Assembly: GCA_020433835.1 (NCBI GenBank) | Contig: JAGRBY010000146.1 | Span: 1-13,284, forward strand | Direction of reading: 5' to 3' | Origin: Anaerolineae bacterium | GTDB taxonomy: Bacteria > Chloroflexota > Anaerolineae > 4572-78 > J111 | DNA: 13,284 bases | In this document: positions 5,347-12,700 of the stretch, piece after piece | How the letters are laid out: each line of letters begins with the position of its first letter | Position numbering within the stretch: the stretch's first letter is position 1 | Position numbers and translations under genes: made by a program | Notes under the pieces: generated by a model | Told to the model about the DNA's origin: nothing | The model's database searches: none | The model's input: the letters and a program-made list of their open reading frames with translations, nothing else

Positions 5347-6651
5347 ATGGCGCTCAATGGAACTCGAACCTATGTCGGCTTTGGATTTGGCGCAATCCAG
5401 GCTGGCTTATTTTTATATGAAGCTTACCAATCCGGTGCATTTCAACGCTTGGTTGTCGCTGAGATTATGCCGGAGGTGGTTGACCACATACGTCAGGCTG
5501 ATAGCCATTATGCCCTTAATATCGCGCGGCCAGATGGCGTTTGGTCCGTTACCATTGGCCCTATCGAAATTGAAAATCCGAATAGCGATGCCGATCGCGA
5601 CCGTTTGATCGACGCGGTGGCCGAAGCCCATGAAATCGGTACGGCCGTTCCTAGCCCAAAATTTTATATAACCGATGGCCCGAAGAGTTTGCATCGAATT
5701 TTGGCGGAGGGATTAAGGCGTAAAGCAGCGCAGGATGGGCCTCGGTGCGTAGTTTATGCCGCGGAAAATCATCATCAAGCCGCCCAACTTTTGAAAGAAG
5801 CCGTGATGGAGGCCATACCATCCCATGAACAGGATGCTGTACGCTCTCGGGTGCGATTTCTCGATACGGTTATCGGCAAAATGAGCGGCGTCATTACCTA
5901 TGAGGCCGATATTCAAGCCCAGCGGCTTACCCCTCTAACCCCGAACGAATCTCGTGCCTTTTTAGTGGAGGCATTTAATCGAATTTTGATTACAAAAGTA
6001 GATTTTGATGCCCCTCAGCCCTTTTTTCAGCGCGGAATTGCCATTTTTGAAGAAAAAGAGGATCTTCATCCCTTTGAAGAAGCTAAACTCTATGGCCACA
6101 ATGCCACCCATGCCCTGGCTGCTTACCTGGGCATGCTTGTTGGTGTTGACCAAATATCAGAGTTACAGTCTGTGCCAGGGGCAATGTCCTTCTTACGCAG
6201 CGCATTTTTAGAGGAATCGGGTCAAGCGCTCATACGCAAATATGGCGACCGTGACCCTTTGTTTACTCCGGCGGGTTATCGCTTCTATGTTGACGATTTG
6301 CTTCAACGCATGACGAATCCTTACCTACGTGATACTGTTGACAGAGTCGGCCGCGACCCTCAACGCAAGCTTGATTGGAACGATCGGTTAATCGGTACGA
6401 TGCGGTTGGCCTTGTCGCAAGGCATCACGCCTCGCCGATACGCACTTGGATCCGCCGCCGCTTTAATTGCTTTAGACCCTACTTTGCTTCATCAAAAATC
6501 GCGGGCCATGGATGTGCTCCAATCACTATGGAAAATAAGCAATCCCCCAGAAAGAGAACGTACAGTGTTGCTCTCTACTATTGAAGAGAGCTTGGATACT
6601 TTACAACGCCATCAAATATCCTCTTTTACTACTCTTTTTGAACAAAACTAA
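5347..6651 (+). CDS. Mannitol/polyol dehydrogenase-family protein
   Basis: The 434-residue protein fits the long-chain polyol dehydrogenase family (mannitol-1-phosphate 5-dehydrogenase, mannitol 2-dehydrogenase and relatives), NAD(P)-dependent cytoplasmic oxidoreductases acting on sugar alcohols or their phosphates. The N-terminal Rossmann turn is G11-F-G-F-G15-A-I-Q-A-G20, followed by the acidic strand end VAEIMP. The middle VVYAAENHHQAA and RFLDTVIGKMSGVI correspond to the family's conserved EN and VD/RI-P segments. The active-site signature K-x4-N-x2-H is intact as K247-LYGH-N252-AT-H255, in the expected context EAKLYxxNxxHALAAYLG. The sequence otherwise departs from classical MtlD, so the substrate is open. 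ATG 5347 follows a poor ribosome site, which with the 36-bp gap suggests translation linked to malQ. A hairpin-rich region and a terminator follow. Confidence 0.75.
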   Translation: MALNGTRTYVGFGFGAIQAGLFLYEAYQSGAFQRLVVAEIMPEVVDHIRQADSHYALNIARPDGVWSVTIGPIEIENPNSDADRDRLIDAVAEAHEIGTAVPSPKFYITDGPKSLHRILAEGLRRKAAQDGPRCVVYAAENHHQAAQLLKEAVMEAIPSHEQDAVRSRVRFLDTVIGKMSGVITYEADIQAQRLTPLTPNESRAFLVEAFNRILITKVDFDAPQPFFQRGIAIFEEKEDLHPFEEAKLYGHNATHALAAYLGMLVGVDQISELQSVPGAMSFLRSAFLEESGQALIRKYGDRDPLFTPAGYRFYVDDLLQRMTNPYLRDTVDRVGRDPQRKLDWNDRLIGTMRLALSQGITPRRYALGSAAALIALDPTLLHQKSRAMDVLQSLWKISNPPERERTVLLSTIEESLDTLQRHQISSFTTLFEQN

Positions 6652-6894
6652 AACAAAACCTGCATAGTTATTACATTTCTTTCTACACTTTCTGCGCAGA
6701 CAATAGAAGTAATTCTACAATCAATCGGTTGATGATTGGGTAACCCTAATCATCCATTTTTATTCTATTTCCGCTATAGGAAAATAGTTGACTCTTTACC
6801 AAGCTGTAAACAACCGATAATAAATGTAGCAATACCAACGTAGTTTTTATTGCAAATACTGTTTATTGCGTTTTGCTTTCTGATAAGAGTGGAT
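6652..6894 (+). other. 243-bp gap with consecutive hairpins
   Basis: No gene is seen. The segment contains a 10-bp perfect palindrome TCTGCGCAGA (6691-6700), a hairpin TAGAA-GTAA-TTCTA (6704-6717, GNRA-type loop), a hairpin ATCAA-TCGG-TTGAT (6720-6733) and the terminator listed separately. ATTAC..TTCT at 6670-6680 can alternatively pair with AGAAGTAAT at 6705-6713 and enclose the palindrome. A near-consensus TTGACT (6788-6793) lacks a -10 at the right distance (GATAAT at 6816-6821 is 22 bp away), so the promoter of the following kinase gene is not located with confidence. Confidence 0.5.
6731..6763 (+). terminator. Intrinsic terminator after the malQ/polyol dehydrogenase operon
   Basis: GATGATTGGG (6731-6740), a TAA loop and CCCTAATCATC (6744-6754) form a 10-bp stem with one bulged T at 6747. 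A T-rich run (CATTTTTATTCTATTT) follows. The stem is 80 bp past the stop codon, correctly placed to end the operon before the kinase gene. Confidence 0.7.
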
Positions 6895-9800
6895 ATGAAA
6901 AGAAATGATAGTACTTCGACTATTCGCGCAAGATTGTCACCTTCTCTTTATGCAACCTTAAAGCGTTTTTTAGTTATTGCTGCTGTTTTGTTAGGGCTGC
7001 TGGTGTTGTTGCCTCTAACTCTGTACTTCATTTCCTCGCGTGATGCCCAAAATTATCGTGAGCGAATAGAGCAGCAGCAAATTCAACTTGTTGATACCCA
7101 AAAGTTGACCATCAACAGCATCATGCAGTCGGCCATCTCTGATCTGCTCTTATTATCTGAGGGTAGCGCCCTACAGAACGTGCTGGATGACAATAGACCA
7201 TCGGGAATATCAAAACAACGGTTGTTGGAAACGTATTATACCTTTATCGCCAAACGCGGTATTTACAATCATGTTCACGTGCTCGATGAAACGGGAATGG
7301 AAATAGTACGCGTTAACTATAATAATGGAGACCCTAAGATTGTCCCCTTAACCCAACTGCAATCGAAGGCCCATCGTTACTATTTTGCTGAGACAATGGA
7401 GTTAGACCGCAACGAGATTTATATCTCGGCATTTGATCTAAATATTGAGAATGGACAGATTGAACAGCCGTTGAAACCGGTCATTCGGCTGGGAACACCC
7501 GTTTTTGATCGACAGGGGCAAAAGCGTGGAATAGTAGTAATTGCTTTTTTAGGTAGCAATCTGCTCGATCAACTGGATCGTAATGCGAAGATAGGTCTAG
7601 GTGAAATGATGCTGCTTAACGCTGAAGGCTACTATCTTAAAGCACCCAACCCTGATGATGAATGGGGTTTTATGTTTGATGAAGGTCGGGATTGGACATT
7701 TGAGAAAAACTTTAAAGATGCTTGGCCCGTGATTCGTAGCCAAGCGTCGGGTCAATTTTACACCAACAGCGGGTTGTTTACCTTTCAGACCTTTTCTCCC
7801 TTTGAAAATAGCTGGCTTTCTGCTACAGAAAAAAATGGAGACTTTCATTTTGTTGCCAAAGATTATTCTTGGAAATATGTTTCTAGAGTTCCGCCCAATA
7901 ACTTTGCCACTGAGTTAACCGGGTTGAAAATTGGTTTTGCTCTCGCTTACATCGTTTTTGGCGGATTGTTAGTTGCAGTTTCTTGGGGTTTAGCGCGTAA
8001 CAGCGTCCTAAAGGAACTGTCTGAGAAAAAAGCTTCTATGTTATCCCAAGCCGTTGAAAACAGCCCTTCTCTGGCTATGATCACCGACAGTAACGGTTTC
8101 ATAGAATATGTTAACCCCAAATTTACGGAGTTAACAGGATATGATGCCGCCGAGGTCATTGGAAAAAATGCGTCTGAGCTGGGTGACCAGTCGCAAGAAG
8201 AAGAGCAAAAAATGTGGCAGGCTCTGGTAGAGGGTAATATCTGGCGCGGTACATTTTTAAACAAAAAGAAAAACGGCGGACTCTATTGGGAATTAGCCTC
8301 TATTGCTTCTATAAAAGATACTTACGGTCAGATTATTCACTATGTCAAAGTTTCAGAAGACATCACCGAACGCAAAACGATGGAAGATGCATTGCGTCAA
8401 GCCAAAGAAGAGGCTGAAGCAGCCAGCCAGGCTAAGAGCGAATTCCTGGCCAATATGAGTCACGAGATTCGAACGCCGATGAATGGCGTCATCGGCATGA
8501 CCGAATTGGCCTTAAGTACCTCGCTTACCACTGAGCAGCGAGATTACCTAACAACGGTTCAGTCCTCGGCAGAAACGTTGTTGAGTCTTCTGAATGATAT
8601 TCTCGATCTCTCCAAAATTGAGGCCGGTCGGTTAAAATTAGAGACAGTTAGCTTCAATTTGTGGAAAACAATCGAAAAAACCATTGATCTTTTGGTGCCG
8701 CGTGCTTTAGAAAAGCAGCTAGAACTCATTCTCAATATTGATCCCGATATCCCGCTCGGTGTTGAAGGGGACCCGCTTCGCATTCGCCAGGTGCTGGTCA
8801 ACCTTATTGGCAATGCTATCAAATTTACCGATCAGGGCGAAATTATAGTGCAAGTTCAGAAGCAGCGTGAAGACGATCAAACGGTAACACTACGGTGCGC
8901 TGTAATTGACACCGGTATGGGTATTCCTGTCGATAAGTTGGGGCAAATCTTTGAGAGTTTTTCGCAGGCCGATAACAGCATCACCCGCCAATTTGGCGGA
9001 ACCGGCTTGGGCTTAACTATCTCTAAGCAGTTGGTGCAAATGATGGGTGGCGATATTTGGGTTGAGAGCCAAATGGGGCAAGGAAGCACCTTTTACTTTA
9101 CGCTCCCGGTTATGAAACACCCTGATTATGATGCGAAGTCAGTACTTCCGGATATGTCCGCTCTGCAAGAACTACGGGTGATGATTATTGATGATAATAT
9201 TACCAATCGACATATTTTACAGAAAACGTTACAGATTTTTGGTTGCCATACCGCCGAGGCGGCCAACGGACCACACGGGTTAGCGTTACTTTCAGAAGCA
9301 TTTGCTGATGGTCAGCCCTTTGATTTACTGTTGCTAGATGTAGCGATGCAGCCTATGGATGGCCTGGAGGTGTTACAAACTGTTCGGCAGCAGCCTGATT
9401 TAGAGGACCTACCAATTATTATGTTAACATCCATCGATGATCTAAATCGGATAACAGCAGAGCAAGACATCCGTTTGTCCGGCTATCTTACCAAACCCAT
9501 AAAACAATCAGCACTTCTTGAAACAATTTTAACAATCTTGGGAAAAATTAATCCCTCTCCATCGACCTTACATACTTCAACTGTGGCTGAAGATGGGCCC
9601 ACTTTGCCTAAGCTCAATATTCTGTTGGCCGAAGATAACAAGGTCAATCGTCGCGTAGCCATCGGCCTTCTCGAACAGGCCGGTCATCATATAACGATTG
9701 CCGAAAATGGACGTCAGGCTCTGGAGCGTTTGCAAGAAGATCACACTTTCGATGTCATCCTGATGGATATTCAGATGCCGATTATGGACGGTCTTCAGGC

Positions 9801-10386
9801 GACTGAAGCAATTCGACAGAATCCCAATTGGCAACATATTCCTATTATCGCCATGACAGCCCACGCGATGACCGGTGACCGTGAGCGATTTTTAGCCGCC
9901 GGAATGAATGATTACCTTAGCAAACCCATTAGTCCCAGAAAGTTATTTACATTGATCGAACACCATTCCTTCATTTCGAACACTTTTGAAGCCGCAAACG
10001 AACCTGAGCCAAAACTTCCTGCTGCCACCATCTTCAATCAGAACAAATTGGTTGAGGTGTTGGGCGATGATAACGCCATCATTGAAGAAATACTGTTAGA
10101 TTTTCTGATGCAAATGGAAGACCAGATACCCGAAGCCGTCACATTGATTACCACAGGCGATAGTGAGCAGCTTAGAAAAGTGGCTCACAGCCTCAAAGGT
10201 GCCGCAGCAGCCATTGGTGCCGAGCGCCTCCACGACATTGCCCATCTTCTGGAGACGGTTGGCCGAGAAAAACGGCTGGCCGAAGCTCCGGCCGCATTAG
10301 CGGATTTACAAACAGCGCAGGTCGAGTTTAAGGAATATGTCACCGCATTATGGCCCCATTTGTCCCTCGAAATGCAGCCAGATTAA
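6895..10386 (+). CDS. Hybrid sensor histidine kinase: Cache-like sensor, PAS, HisKA, HATPase, two receivers, HPt
   Basis: This 1163-residue membrane kinase holds a full phosphorelay. TM1 (about 25-46) and TM2 (about 346-364) frame a roughly 300-residue extracytoplasmic region with VLDETGMEIVRVNY and PVFDRQGQKRGIVVI segments, typical of double-Cache ligand sensors. PAS/PAC follows (about 382-496), then a short coiled coil. HisKA carries H523 in FLANMSHEIRTPMNGVIGM; the ATPase has N636/N640, D672 (DTGMGIP) and GGTGLGL at 701-707. Receiver 1 has D766/D767 and phosphoacceptor D815. Receiver 2 has E913/D914 and D958. The HPt histidine is H1098 in VAHSLKGAAAAIG. All catalytic residues are present, so autophosphorylation and relay to an unlinked regulator are expected. 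ATG 6895 follows AAGAGTGG; an in-frame TTG at 6850 would add 15 hydrophobic residues and is less likely. No response regulator with an output domain is adjacent. Confidence 0.93.
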   Translation: MKRNDSTSTIRARLSPSLYATLKRFLVIAAVLLGLLVLLPLTLYFISSRDAQNYRERIEQQQIQLVDTQKLTINSIMQSAISDLLLLSEGSALQNVLDDNRPSGISKQRLLETYYTFIAKRGIYNHVHVLDETGMEIVRVNYNNGDPKIVPLTQLQSKAHRYYFAETMELDRNEIYISAFDLNIENGQIEQPLKPVIRLGTPVFDRQGQKRGIVVIAFLGSNLLDQLDRNAKIGLGEMMLLNAEGYYLKAPNPDDEWGFMFDEGRDWTFEKNFKDAWPVIRSQASGQFYTNSGLFTFQTFSPFENSWLSATEKNGDFHFVAKDYSWKYVSRVPPNNFATELTGLKIGFALAYIVFGGLLVAVSWGLARNSVLKELSEKKASMLSQAVENSPSLAMITDSNGFIEYVNPKFTELTGYDAAEVIGKNASELGDQSQEEEQKMWQALVEGNIWRGTFLNKKKNGGLYWELASIASIKDTYGQIIHYVKVSEDITERKTMEDALRQAKEEAEAASQAKSEFLANMSHEIRTPMNGVIGMTELALSTSLTTEQRDYLTTVQSSAETLLSLLNDILDLSKIEAGRLKLETVSFNLWKTIEKTIDLLVPRALEKQLELILNIDPDIPLGVEGDPLRIRQVLVNLIGNAIKFTDQGEIIVQVQKQREDDQTVTLRCAVIDTGMGIPVDKLGQIFESFSQADNSITRQFGGTGLGLTISKQLVQMMGGDIWVESQMGQGSTFYFTLPVMKHPDYDAKSVLPDMSALQELRVMIIDDNITNRHILQKTLQIFGCHTAEAANGPHGLALLSEAFADGQPFDLLLLDVAMQPMDGLEVLQTVRQQPDLEDLPIIMLTSIDDLNRITAEQDIRLSGYLTKPIKQSALLETILTILGKINPSPSTLHTSTVAEDGPTLPKLNILLAEDNKVNRRVAIGLLEQAGHHITIAENGRQALERLQEDHTFDVILMDIQMPIMDGLQATEAIRQNPNWQHIPIIAMTAHAMTGDRERFLAAGMNDYLSKPISPRKLFTLIEHHSFISNTFEAANEPEPKLPAATIFNQNKLVEVLGDDNAIIEEILLDFLMQMEDQIPEAVTLITTGDSEQLRKVAHSLKGAAAAIGAERLHDIAHLLETVGREKRLAEAPAALADLQTAQVEFKEYVTALWPHLSLEMQPD

Positions 10387-10706
10387 GGTGCCGGAGCGAT
10401 GCCCATTAAAATGACCAGTTGGGTCTCGCTGCAATTTTCGACACCATGTGGCACCCCCGCCTCAGCCCAAATAACATGACCTGAACTGGCGTCAATTACC
10501 TCATTTCCTACCGTAAAACGTTCCTGCCCCTCGATAACGTAGTAAAACTTGTCCTGATCGGTGTGATCGTGAACCTTTTGCACCTGATTGGGTTCCAGGC
10601 AATTCAAGCCAATCATGAGATGTTCGGCTTGAAACAAAGTTGTTTTATAGAACTTGTCCTCACGCTTGCCGACGTGGTTTTTATAGTGAACCATATATTT
10701 TGACAT
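10383..10706 (-). CDS. Small single-domain cupin protein
   Basis: The 107-residue protein is one cupin barrel. Motif 1 is H46-D-H48-T-D-Q-D52-K-F-Y-Y-V-I-E-G, with Asp52 where the usual Glu metal ligand stands. Motif 2 is G76-HVIWAEAGVP86-H87-GVEN, supplying the fourth ligand H87. Metal binding is therefore likely. The function cannot be assigned; such cupins include sugar isomerases, dioxygenase-like enzymes and small-molecule sensors. ATG 10706 is chosen because AAGGA lies 8 nt upstream and the cupin fold starts soon after; a longer frame to 10823 would run through the divergent promoter. Its stop codon overlaps that of the convergent kinase gene by 4 bp (TTAA, 10383-10386). Confidence 0.85.
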   Translation of the reverse strand: MSKYMVHYKNHVGKREDKFYKTTLFQAEHLMIGLNCLEPNQVQKVHDHTDQDKFYYVIEGQERFTVGNEVIDASSGHVIWAEAGVPHGVENCSETQLVILMGIAPAP

Positions 10707-10746
10707 TGCAGAGTCCTTCTCTAAGATACATCGATAATGTACCAGG

Positions 10747-10752
10747 ATTATA
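10747..10752 (-). promoter_or_regulatory. -10 element of the cupin gene
   Basis: A perfect TATAAT on the minus strand lies about 40 bp upstream of the cupin ATG. The -35 at 17-bp spacing is poor (TTTTTC). The 71-bp spacer between the cupin and the divergent SDR-like gene must hold both promoters, so they may be regulated together; this is inference. Confidence 0.45.
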
Positions 10753-10777
10753 CACCCAACCAATTTCCCGAAAAAGG

Positions 10778-11602
10778 ATGCAGATTTTGAGTCACCAAGA
10801 TGAATCCCAACCGCAGAATTCACCTCAACATTTAGTTGTCTGGGGAGCCGGTGAACTGGGCGGCCGCGTGGCCAAATTGTGGCGCACGCACGTGGGTCCG
10901 GTTACCGCCTTCACCCAATCCGAGCGGCGGCACACTGACCTCGCGGCTGCCGGCATCACGCCCCGCATCGGAGCGCCGGTTGATCTTCTACAACCTAATG
11001 ACTCACTATTGCTGTCACTACCGGGCCATGAAGCTCAGGAAGCAGCCGTCAAACATTGTATTGATCACAACCTCACTGCCCCGGCGCGGGTCGTGATGGT
11101 CAGCACCATCGGTTACTTTGGCCCCCAGGCCCACGGTAGTATCGATGTAGAGACACAGCCCGGCAGCGACCGCCGCTCGCAGAGTATTGCTGCGGCAGAG
11201 CATACCTTCCGAGCTTGGGCCGGTGAAGCAGGTGTTATTATTCGCAGTGGTGGGCTATATAGTAAAGCACGAGGGCCGATGTCTGCGCTGCGGCGGCGAC
11301 GTACGATGAAAGTACGACCGCCGGATAAAACGCTGGCCCTTATTCATTACGATGATGCAGCCACCACTATTTTTGAGGCTTTGCGCCATCCTTCGCCTGA
11401 GACGGTTTACTTGGCTGTTGTTACGCCGTGTCCAACCCGCGAAGAATTTTATACACGGGCCTTCCAACTGCTCAATCTGCCCGAGCCTCAATTCGACGCG
11501 CCTATCGGCCTGCCCCCGGCCCAGTATCAGATCGATAACCTGCGCCGTGACCTTCTGCCCAATCCTGCTTACCCCAACTGGCAATCTGCCCTGGAGATGT
11601 AA
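10778..11602 (+). CDS. Atypical SDR / YeeZ-like NAD(P)-binding protein
   Basis: The protein (274 residues from ATG 10778) opens with a Rossmann strand and G23-A-G-E-L-G28 turn. It continues with LLLSLPGHE and VVMVSTIGYFGP, the strands that in extended SDR proteins line the cofactor and active site. The pattern STIGYFG ... DVETQPGSDRRSQSIAAAEHTF followed by VIIRSGGLYSKARGP resembles YeeZ-like atypical SDRs (S-VYG ... P-R ... AE ... RL-G-YGPGR). The canonical YxxxK pair is not evident: the Lys position is not kept, so activity as a classical dehydrogenase is doubtful. The start is ambiguous: AAAAAGG abuts ATG 10778 with no spacing but stands well for TTG 10787, which would give 271 residues. 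It is tightly linked to the glycosyltransferase-like gene 3 bp downstream. Confidence 0.7.
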   Translation: MQILSHQDESQPQNSPQHLVVWGAGELGGRVAKLWRTHVGPVTAFTQSERRHTDLAAAGITPRIGAPVDLLQPNDSLLLSLPGHEAQEAAVKHCIDHNLTAPARVVMVSTIGYFGPQAHGSIDVETQPGSDRRSQSIAAAEHTFRAWAGEAGVIIRSGGLYSKARGPMSALRRRRTMKVRPPDKTLALIHYDDAATTIFEALRHPSPETVYLAVVTPCPTREEFYTRAFQLLNLPEPQFDAPIGLPPAQYQIDNLRRDLLPNPAYPNWQSALEM

Positions 11603-11605
11603 CCC

Positions 11606-12679
11606 GTGGAATCTACAACCATTGCCTACTTTGTATCGCCGCACGGTTTCGGCCATGCGGCTCGCGCTTCGGCGGTGATGACCGCCTTTCAACGCTGCTG
11701 TGATCGCTTTCGCTTTGAAATTTTTACCAAAATGCCGGGATGGTTCTATCAAGACTCCGGTGTAACGAATTTTGTATGTCACGATTTAGTGACCGATATT
11801 GGAATGGTGCAAAAGAACGCCCTCAACGAGGACTTGCCTCAGACCATCGCGGCGCTCGATAAATTTTTACCCTTTGATCCGATTCTCATCGCCCGTTTGG
11901 CCGACCAGCTTGTCGAAACCGACTGCCGATTGGTCGTGTGCGATATCGCGCCGTTGGGGATTGCTGTGGCCAAGGCAGCGGGTATCCCGTCGGTACTCAT
12001 CGAAAATTTTACCTGGGATTGGATTTACGAAGCCTACATCGCGCAGGCTCCCGAAATCGAGCGCCACGTCTCCTATCTGCAAGGGATATTCGACAGCGCC
12101 GATATTCACATCCAAACCGAACCCATTTGCCGCCGCGATAGTGTTGATCTGACGGTCGGGCCGATTAGCCGGGTAACGCGTGAACCAATCGAACAGATGC
12201 GCCATACATTGGGCTTACCGGAAGCGGCCAAATTGGTGGTGTTGAGTATGGGGGGGACATTCTGGGATTATTCATTTTTAGAAACGTTGGATTTACAGGA
12301 AGAGGTTTACTTTGCAGTGGCCGGTAACCAAGGGGTTGAGAGTCGAGCGCGGCTTATCGCCCTGCCGCTCGATATTTACCACCCCGATCTGCTGAATGCC
12401 GCCGACGCGCTCATCGGCAAAGTGGGCTACAGTACGCTGGCCGAAGTTTATCAGGCCGGTATCCCTTTCGGCTATATCGCCCGTTCCACTTTTCGCGAGT
12501 CGCCCTTTTTAGTCGATTACGTTGAGGCCAATATACCTTGCCTACGCTTTGAAGAGGATCAATTTGAAGACGGCCGCTGGCTCGCTCATCTACCGGCCCT
12601 GCTCGCTTTACCCCGCTCGAACACCAAACCCTTTAATGGGGCCGACGAGGTCGCTCAGTTTATTAGCAGGTTGGTATGA
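11606..12679 (+). CDS. GT-B glycosyltransferase-like protein (MurG/UGT superfamily)
   Basis: The 357-residue protein has the two-Rossmann layout of GT-B glycosyltransferases. The N-terminal half starts TIAYFVSPHGFGHAARA, with H13 and H17 in the nucleotide-sugar GT pattern G-GH-R, and continues with VVCDIAPLGIAVAKAAGIPSV. The C-terminal half holds LVVLSMGGTFWD, the interdomain start, and the donor-site segment G271-KVGYSTLAEVYQAGIPFGYIAR..FRESPFLVDYV. This resembles MurG-like transferases and the glycosyltransferase-like N-terminal region of plant-type L-arabinokinases. Acceptor and donor are unknown. The start is GTG 11606 with GGAGAT (11593-11598) inside the end of the preceding gene, 7 nt away, which implies translational coupling. 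It converges on the SUMF1 gene with only 21 bp between stops and no visible terminator. Confidence 0.75.
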   Translation: MESTTIAYFVSPHGFGHAARASAVMTAFQRCCDRFRFEIFTKMPGWFYQDSGVTNFVCHDLVTDIGMVQKNALNEDLPQTIAALDKFLPFDPILIARLADQLVETDCRLVVCDIAPLGIAVAKAAGIPSVLIENFTWDWIYEAYIAQAPEIERHVSYLQGIFDSADIHIQTEPICRRDSVDLTVGPISRVTREPIEQMRHTLGLPEAAKLVVLSMGGTFWDYSFLETLDLQEEVYFAVAGNQGVESRARLIALPLDIYHPDLLNAADALIGKVGYSTLAEVYQAGIPFGYIARSTFRESPFLVDYVEANIPCLRFEEDQFEDGRWLAHLPALLALPRSNTKPFNGADEVAQFISRLV

Positions 12680-12700
12680 TTGCTCGCCTTATTTTACCAA

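Noticed and set aside
6788..6821. TTGACT ... GATAAT as the promoter of the sensor kinase gene
   Set aside because: The spacer is 22 bp, too long for a standard sigma-70 promoter; left unassigned.
11255..11782. 175-codon minus-strand frame across the SDR/glycosyltransferase junction
   Set aside because: It spans two genes with clear family motifs in the other strand; composition-driven shadow frame.
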